Positions 32,142 through 44,890 of a stretch of DNA of 64,000 nt are shown one piece after another. The notes beneath the pieces were generated by a model, which did no database searches, was not told the DNA's origin, and saw nothing but the letters and a program-made list of their open reading frames with translations. Each line of letters starts with the position of its first letter. Positions within the stretch are counted from its first letter, which is position 1. Origin of the DNA: Metellina segmentata (Eukaryota; Arthropoda; Arachnida; Araneae; Tetragnathidae); contig OX375874.1 in assembly GCA_947359465.1 (NCBI GenBank), positions 96,667,172 to 96,731,171 of the forward strand. Reading direction: 5' to 3'. The position numbers and the translations under genes were made by a program.

Positions 32142-32842
32142 GGGTTCCCCCGGTCCTTGAAAAGTCCTTGAATTTTTTTTTCCTAACTATAGGGGCCCTT
32201 GAAAGTCCTTGAAAATTACGGAACTTGGTGATAAGTCCTTGAAAGTACTTGATTTTTTTAACAAGTACATAATTGTGTAATTTCGTCTTGCATTGGAAAT
32301 TGTCCAGACTAGTTTCCTCCACAGCATGTGTGCCATTTGAGCCTCATTCTGAATGAAACCGGTGTTTCACGCTATGTGATATACTTATAATGCTAGGTCT
32401 AGATCTCCACAGTATGGCTATCCATCTAAGTTAACACCTCTGGTCTCCATTAAGACCGCCGCTTCTCATACTCTTCTTCGTGCCACCAAGATAATTTATC
32501 GTACGATATTTTATCGCACGACGGAAATCGATATGTGTGCAAGTAGCCTGAAAGTTAGCATTGAAACAAGAAGCCCACTCTGCAAAAAAAAAATCATGTT
32601 CTGTGAAAAAAGAAAATCTCAATTGTTTCCAAAATTTACAATAACCTTTCTTTTTTGGACTATCAGTTGTATAAAAAATTATTTTTTTTCTTATAATTTT
32701 CTTTTTAGTTGACAATCTTTGTGTATGCCTTGTTTTAGGTCGTTATAAAATATTTTAGGTCCTTGAAAAATATTTTTTTTTGGTTTTGAAAAGTCCTTAA
32801 AAGTCCTTGAATTTTTTTTGGATAAAGGTGTGGGAACCATGA
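32142..32842. mobile_element. TIR element rich in GTCCTTGAAAA repeats
   Basis: Left end CAGGGTTCCCCCGGTCCTTG; right end, reverse-complemented, CATGGTTCCCACACC. The subterminal regions at both ends are packed with AAGTCCTTGAA. A CAGGGTTCCC terminus suggests hAT, but I could not find an 8-bp target duplication. Confidence 0.55.
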
Positions 32843-33014
32843 AATTAAAAGTAGGTCTCACTGATTCCGACAATTACTAAATATAAATTCAACAGTGCGG
32901 ATAATATAATAGCTATTTATTACACAAGTAATGAAAGTTGGGAAAATACAGGTTTAGCATTCTCATTTTGCTTGTAGAAAACAGTCGAAAAAACATCGAC
33001 TTACAAATTCATTT

Positions 33015-33163
33015 TCACTGGCAGTATGAGAAGTCCCTCGCCTGCAGATGGTATATAAGTTTTCCTTTCACATTGTTTGGTTCCACACACTCTCCATTTA
33101 AATCATATCTATAAGCCGCAGTCACGGTCCATTTCATATCGCAGTTGCAGTTAAGGGGGTTAT
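33015..33163 (-). CDS. Gene B exon 3 (C-terminal LRR cap)
   Basis: 149 bp after the acceptor TTTGATTTCAG: DNPLNCNCDMKWTV, then GECVEPNNVKGK and DFSYCQ before TGA. The CxC...C...C pattern is the LRRCT module. Confidence 0.9.
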
Positions 33164-35338
33164 CTGAAATCAAAAAGGCATTTTTGACAAGCTGTACTAT
33201 TTCTGCTGCGATATACGTTTCCAGTACGTATTTTGAACGTGTCGTCATACGGTTTGTTTTCAGAAAACGATATCAGAGCTTACATAAATATCTCAGTTTC
33301 AATTCTTTGATTAGTCAACACCAATTAGGTTTAACTCCAAACGTCACCGAAACGGAGATGAACTATAGTTTAAGATAACTCCTATGTGAATTAAACGAAA
33401 GCATTTTGAAAGCAGAAGTAAAATATTAGCAGATCGTAGCGTTTGCTTGTTTACACTGACTTGTTTACCTTGATCCATCGGAATAAAGAAACCTAAGAGC
33501 CCTTTCAAACGAAAGAGATCGATCTCTCATACTGGTATGAAGGCTAATGAAGTTGCATATTTAACTATGGAAGCTTTCACACGAGAAGACTCGCAAGAAA
33601 TTACTGATTTCAAAATTGGTTATCAAGTATATTTGCTATTGTATTATGTAGTTCTAATTATGTATGATCTCATTTTAATTTTTATGAGCCCTTTCACACG
33701 AAAGAGATCGACCCTCATACCGGTATGAGAGACCGGTATTTCATACAAAAGTCGCCGGAGATTGTCGCCAGAGACATAATTTCCCACTTTCCCCTTCTAC
33801 TCCGCTCCTTTCCACATTTTGGCTGATGCTCATTAAGCAGCCTGCTTTCAGAATGGATGAGCTGGAAATGCTTGCATTGTAGTATTTAAATCGTAAGAAG
33901 AACAATAAAGAAATGTCAAAAGGAAGTATTAGATATACCTATTAATAAATTTCGTATACAGAAAGGCTTGTATCATGTTCTATATCGCGACATAGAGGAT
34001 GACTGGATGAAATTTTTCAATTATTTCCGGATGTCAGTAGCTTCTATTAGAGAACTCTTCAGCAGGGATCCATTTAAATATTACTAGCCACTGCGTAGCC
34101 AGCACGGCGTTGCCCGTGACAGTTATTTTCGTAGGGTCAGGTGGGACCACTGCTCCCTAATCTCCGGGAATTGCTACGAATTCCCATTTGGTTTGCTTCG
34201 CAAACGAGGGTAGGTTTGTTCTGAACAGGTACACATGGATGGCGAAATTCTTTCCGGTAATAAAAGTAGGGAAAAGATTTTGGTTTCCAATGCAGTACAG
34301 GCAAACGAAACTAAGGTGCTTACCAAGGATTCTAAAAAATGAAAGAAATTCCAGGGAAAACGGAAACGGTGATATGGAAACAGCAGTAGAAAATGTTTTG
34401 ATTTTGGACCAGTTTTGGCGAGATCAGGAAACTTGTTACTCACTGGGGAATAATGGACGAATGTTCATAATAAAAAGGGAAATTACTACATTGTGGATAA
34501 TTATTTGTTTCACAGGGACAAAATTCTTAGTGAAATGGTAGGTCAACTGGTATTACCCAAAGTTAAAACGAAAATTAACTGATTAACTGGTTTTATATGC
34601 TCCAAATTTGAATGGGAATTGGTTGTTCAAATAGACGCCTCCAATGCAGGCATTGGTGTAGTATTAACCCAATTAAATAAACAAGGTGAAAAATATCCAA
34701 TTCTTTACCTCAGTAAGACATTCTCAGATGTAGAAAAACGTTATATGTAGCGTTTTTATCACCACTGACAGAGAATACGACAGCATTGTCTTCGAAATAA
34801 AAAATTTGCATTATTATTTAAAAGGGAATGCGGTTTTAGTTGTGATCGATCATAATCCATTACTTTTAATGACGACAAATGCAAGTTCTAACCCTACGGT
34901 AATGCGATATGTGTTGGAGCTACAGCGATACAATTTCAGATCTGTACATACGTCAGGAAAAAGTCTTAACAACGTAGATAGTCTCGGCAGATCAGATGTA
35001 GATGAATAGTGTATACTTTATAGGAAAAAATAATATTTTTTAGTATTTTCTGCGTAAGTTTTTATTTTTTAGTATTGTGTGGAGAACAAGTAATCAGAAC
35101 ATAATTGATTTCAAGATTGGTTATCAAGTATATTTGCTATTGTATTATGTAGTTCTAATTATGTATGATCTCATTTTAATTTTTATATTGTTTATGCTGT
35201 CATAATCTTTGTAGTTCCCTTACAAGAACATTGCCCTGCTAATAAGCGTAAACTGTTTAGACAAATAATAAGATTTTGTTTTTGTTTGTTTAAATTACCA
35301 ACTCAGTAGATATTATGATACGTATATCTATTTGTTAT

Positions 35339-35408
<70 letters not shown>

Positions 35409-38400
35409 TGTCATCTGAGTCTACAAATGAGTGTGAAGTCAACAATTAAGAACATATCAACTCTTCCTTCGCAAAAAAGTTTTCCAAGGGTGGTGAGTTG
35501 TACCGCTCTAAACGCGGCTTCTCTGATCAAGCCGACACAAAGAAGACATATTCAAGAATTCCTTAATTGGAGATTGTGATATCTGGCCGCTGTTGGCGAT
35601 CATTTTAGGAGAGTTCTTGGCGACTAACCTACCTGCGTGGAAGGGTTGCCATAGAGAAATTGACAGTCGTATATACTAGATTGCAACGTTTCTTGGCACA
35701 GACCCCCCGCGTTCGCGGAGGGGTAAAGTGAGTGATCCGTCTCCTGTTGGGTTACAGGGAGAGGTTTCGAGGAGACGTCACACTTACAAGCTTCCAACTT
35801 GGCGCATTAATCTAATTTGGCCTTAAATTTAGAACGTAAATGTTTTGACAGCTTGCCTGTCAGTTGATATAAGAAAAGCACAATTATAGTAGTTTTAACA
35901 CATTTTTATATAGTTAGTAATAGATAATATCGAAAGATATTTTTTGAATTTGCAATGGTATTTGTTTAAGTTATTGTTATCTAAAAATTTTCAAAAAGAA
36001 GTATCCCAGGTAGCAAATGAAATTTTTAAGATTGTAATTGAAAAATATGTATGAGGTGTGCCCCAGCGTGTTATATTACTGTTCGATAGAATATAATAGA
36101 ATTTATCGCAATAAATACTTGCCTGAAATTTAAAAGAAGAATGTACTTCAATTAGTTAAAACTTATATTTTAATATTTTTATAGTATCCTTAAAGTTGTA
36201 ATTTTTCCAAAATGCTGCAATTTTGAGCTGTCACTTTTCTTGCCGGGGTGCGATATGTCGGTCAATATTGTCCAGCGTAAAAATGACCTACTGGCAATAA
36301 TACTAAATATCGGTTTTCGACATTGATAAATATTTTTTTCTGACATTGCTCTATGAGTTTTAGGTCATTGCTCAATATTAGCTTCACGATACTGCTCGAT
36401 GTTATTTTTAACATTACTCAATATCTGGTTCACAATATTGAGTTATTTTCATTCAATATTAATCAATATACTTCTTATGGCTAATGTGATTGTTTATTTA
36501 GAGGGTACACAAGATTACAGCAATCTTAAATTTTAAGAATTCTAAAATTATTACTCATTAAAAAATATAATAGTTTATAAAATTGAAGAGAACATAAAAT
36601 TTGTTTTTTAACTTTTAATTTTTAGAACTATATTTATAACAATTTTTGTAAGTGATGTACGTAAATATTTTTTTAATGATTATTGTTTAACATTACTACA
36701 AACTTTTAATAGAATAAAAAATATAATAACTTTGTAAAATAAATAGAATAACCTTGAGTGACCTCTAAATAAATCATCACATATTCCATAAATAGGATAT
36801 GAACCTCCTTAAAAACCCTTATGGGAAGGTTGTATTCTTCACAATTTTAGAAATTCATGATACATAAAAAATTCAGCGAAATTTAGTTAGAATCCGGAGT
36901 TAATTCCATAATTAATAACATAATACACAAATGTAGATTAAAATTCTAACAACAAATGCAACGCACGTAAGCTGAAAGATAAGTAAATACTAAATATCTG
37001 CCAATGTCGCCAACAAGAATCGAGAGCGCGCGGAAAATGCTGGTTGGCTCTTATTGGCTGGCGCGCGATTCTAAATGAAATTACTACGCTCCACGTAAAA
37101 GGCAAAATATTCAATATTTCACGCTAATTACGACAAAAAATCATTATATACGTGTGGGGTTAACAAATTAATCACATTTATAAGTTGCAGTGCCTCATTG
37201 CACTCAAATATCGGACAAGGCGCTGGGAACTATTTGTTTCGTTTGCCCTCAGCGTATTCCTATTGTGCCAAGTAAGCCTGTAACTTAGTGTAGTTGCCTC
37301 GGTTGAAAGAGGTTGTGTTTTGTTTTTGAGGTGCGATGTACTGCACCGGATGAAATGATGTTTGTTTGCATCTGTCTAATAATCGTTTAATTAAATTGTT
37401 ATTTTTTTTACAATCTCATGCTTGGTTATTGGAATGGAAGAACATCACAGAGGTCATAAAACTCCTTTCAACTGATCAACTGTCCATAACTAACACTAGA
37501 AGTACTATTAAGCAATCAATTTGATATTTCGTCGGTCATAAAGTTATGGGCACTTGACATACACATATTCATCTGACGTTATACTGACATTACGATCTCA
37601 TAAATCTCAAGCCCCTTGAGAACACTCAAGATTCCACCGACAGGTGGTTTTCAGCTGAAAGCCGACTTGGAACACCAAACAACAGAGACCCTTCCGACTT
37701 GAGAACGCGAGGACAGGATCGGTACCTCTGCCTTTTTCTTCTTCTTCTGAATGGAAACAATCCCCTCCGTACCGAGTTACTGAAAACCCATAACGGATTA
37801 GCAGGGAAGGTCTCTAATGATAAAACGAAAGAAGGCTCGGGCATGTGGGAGGAGTGCTAGGAGCGCCAGGTTATCCGAGACGTGGTACCTCTGCCAAACT
37901 GTTGTACCAAAACATCTTACAAATTGCTGTACATATCTGTTGTAGGGATTTTAGAATAAATGTAGTAGTGGTGAAACCCAAAGATCTTGTTCTTTACGCT
38001 ACCAATTCTGTCACCACACCATTTTATCCGGTAGAATTCCGATAAAAATTTTGAAAGAAATTGTGATTGAACGTTTGTGATAACGTTGTAGAAAATTTTA
38101 GTAATTTTGAGACTGCTGAACAGGAGAAAAAAAGATAAATATTTATATACATACTTTTCATGTCACTTGCATTTTATTCAATACATACCTTAATCAAATG
38201 TTATTACTTATTTTTTTGTGAAGAATCTTACCTTTAAAATAATACTTAGCCGGTTTAGAGAAAGTTTTCTCTGACATTGTTGTGAGTAAATTTCTCTCGA
38301 ATCTGATGATTTCCAATCTCGGCATGTCGGTGAATATATCTTCAGGCAAGCTCATGATTTTATTGTAACTGAAAACAAGAAAATATTTTACATTCCAAGT

Positions 38401-39771
38401 TGAATAGATGTTTGAAGCATATCTACATATTATATATTGCGTCTGTTTTTCTGTCCTCTATAAAAATGACCGTTTAGCCAATCCACACTAAATTTTTGAC
38501 ACACATATTCCTTAGAACCCTGTGGATAACAGGCTACATACCAACCCCCATTCCATTTGTCCCAGGTATTCAAAGTGGCTAAAATTATTTCGAAATCCCC
38601 ATAGGAATTACATCGAGTATAAAACGATTGCGGTACGAAACTCAGTTTGTTTTACCATTATTGATCGAAAATCAATTTTCCAATAAATTTGTTTTTCCAG
38701 ACTTGCTCGAAAACATTTATTTCCAAAACATTACAATTAAACAATTTAAATCAAATTTAATATATTTGTGATAAGTTTTACTTTTTTTCCGTAATATAAA
38801 TATTTTATGAATATTTGGTTGGAAATATAAGGGGATATTTAAAATACAAAATTTTACACAACATACATTTTGTAATGAAGCACGTAAAGCATAATACTGT
38901 CATAAATATTAAGTAGAGATGTTGTAGATTAAGAACAATGTGGTTATCAGTACAAGTATTTTCTAATTATGGTTTTGAAAGAAAATATATGACAAATCTG
39001 GTAAAAGGGGTTTCCAAGTAACCCTGGTTTACGGTACTATAATGGAATCTAAATAGAAATACTACCATAATAAAGAAGCTAATTAGAAATATTTATAAAA
39101 AATAAAGAGTAATACTACCTAAAATCCAGAAAAGTAATATCATTCAATGGTTTAGGGAACATATTTCTGGATATAGTCTTCAGCATAGATTTCCTAACAG
39201 CTAAAACTTGGATATTCTTTAAGTTTTGAAAAGCTTGCAAAGTAATTTCACGTGTATTGCTACCATCGAACCAGATTCTTTCCACAAAATGATACATGTT
39301 GTCTCGGAAAGAACTTCCCAAGCTGGAAAACGGCATATTATGGGCTTCAAATGTCTTCAGCTTTGAATTTAACAATAGGTTCCACTCAAATCCTCGTAAC
39401 AGCTTCACGTTATACAGATGCAAATGAAGCTCCTGAGTTTTCTTGGGAGCTACATCAAACAGAGTGTTCAAAACGCAGTCGGAAACAACCATGTTCCGAA
39501 TGCTAGCTTTTTCCAACATTGACGCTGGTATGAAGGACATGGCGCTTTTATCGATATGCACTTCCTGAAGGATCCAATTTTGATTTTTACTGAAAATGTC
39601 ACTCAAATCCGATGATTTGGTGAAGTTTTCGCACAATGCCTTCACTCTTTCAGTAGCCGCGTCCTTGTAGCATGTGCAGGGTGCGAGTTGTTCAGGAGAA
39701 GGACAAAGACTCTGAGCCGCATAGCCACGGACAACGATTGTCCCTATAAGAGCCGCTAATATCGGATACAT
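33015..39771 (-). CDS. LRR gene B: secreted leucine-rich-repeat protein, complete
   Basis: Three minus-strand exons, 39771-39119 (653 bp), 38368-38232 (137 bp) and 33163-33015 (149 bp), join in frame across phase-2 and phase-1 introns to give 312 residues. Donors are GTAGTA (weak) and GTAAGA; acceptors end TTTTCAG and GATTTCAG. A signal peptide covers about residues 1-20. The N-terminal LRR cap has Cys23, 32, 34 and 47. Several weak LRRs follow, the clearest being FLDFSYNKIMSLPEDIFTDM. The C-terminal cap has Cys269, 271, 289 and 311. No transmembrane helix or GPI-like tail. Likely an extracellular binding protein; automated spider annotation often calls such proteins Oplophorus-luciferase non-catalytic subunits (from memory), which should not be read as luciferase activity. 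Middle gene of the tandem array. Confidence 0.88.
33496..34083 (+). pseudogene. PIF/Harbinger relic: duplicated ends and transposase N-terminus
   Basis: The terminus GAGCCCTTTCAMACGAAAGA occurs twice, at 33498 and 33688, in the same orientation. After the second, a frame near 33960-34083 reads YHVLYRDIEDDWMKFFNYFR then MSVASIRELFSRDPFKY, the N-terminal signature of Harbinger transposases. It is cut off at 34083, exactly where a Helitron end begins. Lies in gene B intron 2. Confidence 0.65.
33604..33684 (+). repeat. 81-bp direct repeat, copy 1
   Basis: Nearly identical to 35107-35187 (one A/G difference seen), starting TGATTTCAAAATTGGTTATC. It lies between the two Harbinger termini. Confidence 0.85.
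34084..34215 (-). mobile_element. Helitron 3' end
   Basis: On the minus strand: hairpin CACGG/CCGTG, a 15-nt spacer, CTAG (34087-34084), then T. The subterminal GTTTGCTTCGCAAAC palindrome and GGGAATTGCTACGAATTCCC match the Helitron at 51873. The 5' end was not located. Confidence 0.7.
34580..35009 (+). pseudogene. Gypsy-type retrotransposon RNase H fragment
   Basis: Frames around 34600-34740 read ELVVQIDASNAGIGVVLTQL, then GEKYPILYLSKTFSDVEKRY. After a stop and frame change, 34806-35009 reads MHYYLKGNAVLVVIDHNPLL, PTVMRYVLELQRYNF and GKSLNNVDSLGRSD. This is the Gypsy RNase H domain (catalytic D in QIDAS and IDHNPL) and the start of the linker. Reverse transcriptase and integrase are absent. 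In gene B intron 2. Confidence 0.88.
35107..35187 (+). repeat. 81-bp direct repeat, copy 2
   Basis: Partner of 33604-33684. Its position shortly after the Gypsy fragment could mean an LTR piece. Confidence 0.8.
35346..35406. repeat. (TA)n microsatellite
   Basis: About 60 bp of pure TA inside gene B intron 2. Confidence 0.97.
35407..38231. other. Gene B intron 2, no further element assigned
   Basis: 35460-35800 is comparatively GC-rich and contains the hairpin-like CCCCCGCGTTCGCGGAGGGG near 35704. 37017-37072 is a CpG-rich imperfect palindrome with two ATTGGCT/TTGGCT motifs. Neither could be assigned to a family. Confidence 0.4.
38232..38368 (-). CDS. Gene B exon 2
   Basis: Too short for a simple ORF scan. 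The acceptor TTGTTTTCAG and donor GTAAGATT frame 137 bp encoding YNKIMSLPEDIFTDMPRLEI and FERNLLTTMSEKTFSK. It completes the split serine and glycine/aspartate codons of its neighbours. Confidence 0.88.
39119..39771 (-). CDS. Gene B exon 1
   Basis: ATG at 39771. 653 bp hold the signal peptide, N-terminal cap and most LRRs, ending ITFLDF plus two bases of a serine codon before GTAGTA. It corresponds to gene A exons 1 and 2 joined. Confidence 0.9.
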
Positions 39772-40810
39772 GTTTCAGTGGGCATCAGAATTCAAAATGA
39801 ATCTTAAAAATGAGAAGCAATACTTATCGAAGCTGGAGATAGCAGTCCATGCAGAAACGAAGTATGATTTGTAATGAATACATGATAAAAACCAGACAGT
39901 TACTCAGCGGTTTTATAATTTTAGATTGATTTTTAAGCTTGCTGCATTTTTAATTCACTTCCTGTGAATGATTTCTTTCGTGCTGTCAAAATTGCGTTTT
40001 TTAAGTAAGGTTACCTAAGTATTGTTTCCCTAATCAGGATATTTGATGGGAATTTGATCGAACTGAGGCCAGACGTTCATCTGATCAATAAGTTCAAAGT
40101 TTTCAGACCTTTTTTTCTAATTTATTCCTTTATTCGCATATTATTTCTTTTTACCTTCCATTATTTAGACTAAAATATAGTTTATAAGTAAGAGCCATTT
40201 TTCAACAGAAGACGAGCTAAGTAGTAGTGGCCAATTTTACTTTATAATTTGGAACCAAAATGGTGAAATGATGTTTGTAAAACATTTTTACTCTAAAATT
40301 AAAGAAACTTTTTTTTTTCAGTTGTTTCCAACAAATACTTTTCACTTTGAAATGTGAAGTTCACTGTTTGGTTCTCTAAAAATTACATTGTATTTATATT
40401 CTTACATTTAAATGAAATTGCAAAACTTTTCATTGGAGTCATATTGCGGATTAATCTGTTCAACCATTTGTAAAATGTGCAACAACAATGCACATAAAAC
40501 GATTCCTTCTTTTCTACACTGTTCAAGAAAGTTGATTACATTATGTAATAGTATTTTAAACAGATAATATTCCACCCTTCACAGCTAGAGGTTTATTAGT
40601 TTAAAAATTAGGTTTAACCCATAATTTTTTTTTATCTACCGATTCTAACATCTCCACGGGCTTTGTTCTTTTAAGAAACGCGATAAAACTTTTATTACCT
40701 CTTAATACAATATATTCAGCACTGCATAACTGACAATCCTGATTTGTCCGGACTGTCATCAGTTTTTGAATAAAGTCTCAAGCGGAATAACAAAATAAGA
40801 CAACGGAGTA
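39772..40810. other. Upstream of gene B, no other gene recognised
   Basis: Expected to hold the gene B promoter on the minus strand; no TATA box or conserved block shared with genes A and C was evident. Confidence 0.35.
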
Positions 40811-41867
40811 CAGCTACACTCTACGTTTATTAGCGGTGGCAACGGCCTTGGCTGGTTTTTTGGGGTTTTTTTTTGGTTTTCATGGCAACTTTGGCAAACG
40901 GTAACTTTTAATTTTCATTTTGAATAATCTAGACAGTTCTTCCAAAATCCATTAAAATCGTTTGATTTGATTGGTTTGTTTGAAATTTTTTTTCTGTGAT
41001 ACCATTGGTTCATTTATCTGTATTTCTTCAGTTGTGGAATTTTTATTTAAAAAAAAAAATAATTTTTAAGTAAAGGTTTAAGAGTTTTTTTTTTACCATT
41101 TATGGAACTTTTGTTTTTCATTATTTTTTCCCGGAACAGTTCTGAAATATCAAGTTGCAATATTTCTTGCTTTTTTTTCTTTTAAAAATATTTTTATTTC
41201 AAAACAGCCTACACTGTACACTGTAGCCAATTACACTGTATTTAGTGTAATTGATAAGTTTCAAGGTATTCTTACCCAACATTGTCAGCTTAGTTTTTCT
41301 GCTGATTCACAAATGTGTTTTGAAATGGTTGTTGAAATGTCTTCCATTGGTTATTTTGATTTTAAAATATCCTTTGATTGCATTGGTCCTTTTAAATTTT
41401 TTCTGTGATACCATTGGTTCATTTATTTGTATTTCTACAGTTGATGAATTTTTATTAATAAAATATTTTTCACGAAAAGTTTAAGAATTTTGTTTTTTTA
41501 CCATTTGTGAAATTTTTGTTTTTTATTATTTTTTCCCAGAACAGTTCTGACGTATCAAGTTGTATTACTTATTGCTTTTTCCTTTTAAAAATATTTTTCT
41601 TTTCAAACAGCCTACTGTATTTAGTGTAAATAATAAGTTTCAGGGTATTCTTACCCAACATTCGCAGCTTAGTTTTTCTGCTGGTTCACATATGTGTTTT
41701 GAAATGTGTTTAAACTTATTACTTTTTGCGAAAGTTTTTTTAAAATATACTTTTTAAAACGCTCTTAAATGTGTTTCAAGCTTTCATTTTCTGTTGTAAA
41801 AAGAAAAGTATTTTTGAAATAAAAGAATTTTGAAAAAATTCTTTCCTTAGCAACTTTAGAAGTTCGT

Positions 41868-41900
<33 letters not shown>

Positions 41901-41960
41901 ATAATAATAATAATAATTGCCGAGGCCGTTGCCACCGCTTATAAACGAAGACTGTAGCTG
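40811..41960. mobile_element. TA-flanked MITE, family 1 (copy 2), internally duplicated
   Basis: The termini CAGCTACACTCTACGTTTAT on the left and CAGCTACAGTCTTCGTTTAT on the right lead into GGCAACGGCC, as in the copy at 3538. TA precedes the left end. A block of about 400 bp occurs twice: TGATACCATTGGTTCATTTA near 40998 and 41405, and GGTATTCTTACCCAACATT near 41264 and 41643. That explains the larger size. Contains poly(A) then (AAT)n at 41870-41918. Confidence 0.78.
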
Positions 41961-42589
41961 TTCCTTCTCTTTTTTTTTAAGAAACAAATTACGAACAACT
42001 CAAAATGGTATTAAAAGTATTATGGTAAAAATCTATCTTATGAAGATACAGTTTTTGGTTTGTAACTACATAGATCATAAAATGGGATCTGAAGAATGTA
42101 TACCCTACATTAATTAATTAACTTATGTGTAAATGTTAAAAATATTTGATAAAGGGTTATCTTTAAATAGCAACTTTTACCTGATTAGAGTCTTTCTTAT
42201 GTTTTTTCCTTTATTTTAATCTCATCTATGCACTTTCATATGCCATTACCATTCGTATAACTTACGAGTTATGAGCGGAGCTGGTTCGATTCCTGATATT
42301 TACCCTGGTGAATTTTCTTCTTCTCCGTGTCAATAAAGATTTCCTTGTGTGGGTCTATTAATTAATGTCTTCGGTTTTGAGCTTGAAGCTGATTGGCCAA
42401 ATGTTTAATTTATCACCATACAAAAACAATCAACATCTATCATCAAACGAACTATGCAGTTTTAAATATTTAATGTCGCCATGTGAATAAATCGTTCATT
42501 ATCCTTTATCATGAGTATCTTATTCCGCGTTTTTAAAACAAGTTTAGTTTTCATAAACAAGGAATTAGTATTGCCTCGTTGTAGTATTT
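41961..42589. other. No gene recognised
   Basis: AT-rich; nothing assignable. Confidence 0.5.
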
Positions 42590-43688
42590 TCTCTTATAAA
42601 AGGAAGTGTTTGTTTGTTTGTTATGTGAAAGTTCTAAGGAATCTATGGCCCTTGCAGTAATACGATTTGGCACACTGTTAATCGGAATTTTTTGCAATTT
42701 TTGTACGTAACGCGAATTTTAAAATTCAATCTAGAACATTATAAAATTAATTTAATGACAAATTTATTATTATTTTTTCCATATAATTGTAATAGTATAA
42801 GAGATCAAAGATTATAAATTTATTTTTTCCGTTTCATTTAAAGGAGGATTGATTTTTCAGTGAACGATAAAAAAACCAATAAAGTTTCAACTGGAGTTAT
42901 ATTGTTCTTTTTATTCTATCTCCTAGACCGTTAAAGAAAGAGTAAAAATTTCAACGGATTTGATATCTGCGTAAAATTTCACATTAGATAGATACCTAAA
43001 AATAGGATTTTCTTTAAAGAGATAATTTTTAAATTGTTACTTTTATATTTTTTGCAATACCAACGGCGTTGCGAAGAATGACCTTCGTTTCATTCGAGAT
43101 TCGAGAAATCAGAGATTTCATTTGTCGCGCGTTGGCGAGGTTGTCAGGGTGCCGCTCTTCAAGGTCACAAAGATAGATACTTGAATTAGAGGAATAAATA
43201 AACATAATTTAACGGGGGGACCTTGCTAGCCTCGCCATACGCGCGTTGAAACGCCTCATGTGAACAGAGTCTTACGCTCAAACGATTCCACAGCGAAGGA
43301 AAGCAAAACAAATAAAAAAAACATTTTGACTTGCATAGTTTAGTTCCTTTTTGTAAATTCGGGATTGTTAAATCGAGGTTAAAAATTTCAACGGATTTAA
43401 AATCTGCGGAAAATTTTACTAAAGCTAGATACTTTATACATTTCATTTTCTTTTAATTAATAATTTTTCAATTAAATGTTTATATTTTCGCAAGAGATTG
43501 TGATGTCACGACGATTGGATCTCTTTACTATTCGAATTTGGACGCATTTGACCACGGACAAGGCCGTGATGGCCGTTATCTACGAATAGGCTACGAATCA
43601 ATCACCGGAGGTTAGCGAGCAGTGATCACACCTGATTCCACGAAAAGAACTGTCACGAGCAACGTCGTGCTGGCCAAGCAGCGGCTAG
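42590..43688 (+). mobile_element. Helitron, non-autonomous, plus strand
   Basis: Begins TCTCTTATAAAAGGAAGTGT. Ends with hairpin CACGA/TCGTG (43654-43669), a 15-nt spacer and CTAG (43685-43688), followed by T. The interior has no coding. Its AAAATTTCAACGGATTT segment occurs twice (near 42947 and 43385), so about 430 bp have been duplicated or inserted relative to the 599-bp relative at 51873-52471. The 5' A|T target base is not preserved. Confidence 0.72.
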
Positions 43689-44330
43689 TCTTTTTTTTTA
43701 AACTAGGGGGCTCCGCCCCCTGCTCGCTTACGCTCGCCAACCCCCGGGGATTGCTGCGCAATCCCATTTGGTTTGCTTCGCAAACCAACACTCCTTTCAC
43801 AGATGTCATTTGGTTTGCTTCGCAAACCAACATTCCTTTCACAGAGTGAAACTATCTGAATAATTCGTATTATGCTGATTTCACTTTCCGGTACATGACG
43901 TCACAGCGAGGGCTTCGCGCCCTGCTCGCTTACGCTCGCCGACCCCGGGGATTGCTACGCAATCCCGTTTGGTTTGCTTTCTCAAACCAATACTTCTTTC
44001 GCAATTGATTTCACTTTTTTTGCTTTAACACTTAATGCACCCTAAACTAATAGCCGCATCAGTAAAAAATCTTCTGTATCTTGTTCCCTGTACAATTTTA
44101 AGTAAACAGTGTTAATATCAATACATTGTACTTTGTCGGTAAACTGTCTTGAGAACAGAGGGAAAAAAGCGAGCCTTTTTCCTCGCCAAATAAAAAGAAA
44201 TCGTTTTTATGGCAATTGTTGCTACGATAAATTTGATATCTGGCAAACCCGATAGTACAAAATGCAACCCACTGCTGTTTGCCGAACCAGCTATGCGAAC
44301 TGAAAAATACGAAATTTGTGTCACCAACTT

Positions 44331-44890
44331 TTGATTGCATCGAATTTATTTATGAACCAATTTTAAAAATAATTGTACCGTAAGAAAGAGTACATTGTGA
44401 GGTATACTGCAATATTTTTAAAATTAAAAACTAACAGTAATACTATATAGATATGACCATTTTAGTTTTGTATCGGAAGTTACGATCTGAAAGTTCCGAA
44501 AATTGTATGACCTACTTTTAATTGCATCGATTTTGTTTATTAACCAATTTGAAAAATAATTGTACCATAAGAAAGAGTGTAATGTAGTGTATTCAGTGAT
44601 GTTCTCAAATTTAAAAAATAATGGTTTTTGCCGTAGACATAACGGTTTTAACAAAACGTAGCGAAAATATCCGATGATTCCTAATTTTGTATCACGAACT
44701 TTTGATCGCATCCAATTTAATTATTAACCGATTTCAAAAATAATAGTACGGTAAGAAAGAGTATATTCTGAGGTATACTGCGATATTTTTAAAATTAAAA
44801 ACTAATAGTAATTAGATATAGATACGGCAGTTTTAAAAAAAAGTAACAAAAATGTCCCGATTTTTCCCGAATTTCAAAAAAATATTATCA
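44331..44890. repeat. Three diverged tandem units of about 185 bp
   Basis: Units start near 44331, 44517 and 44702, each opening with TTGATTGCATCGA-like sequence and carrying GTAAGAAAGAGT 50 bp later. They are internal to the Helitron at 43703. Confidence 0.8.
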
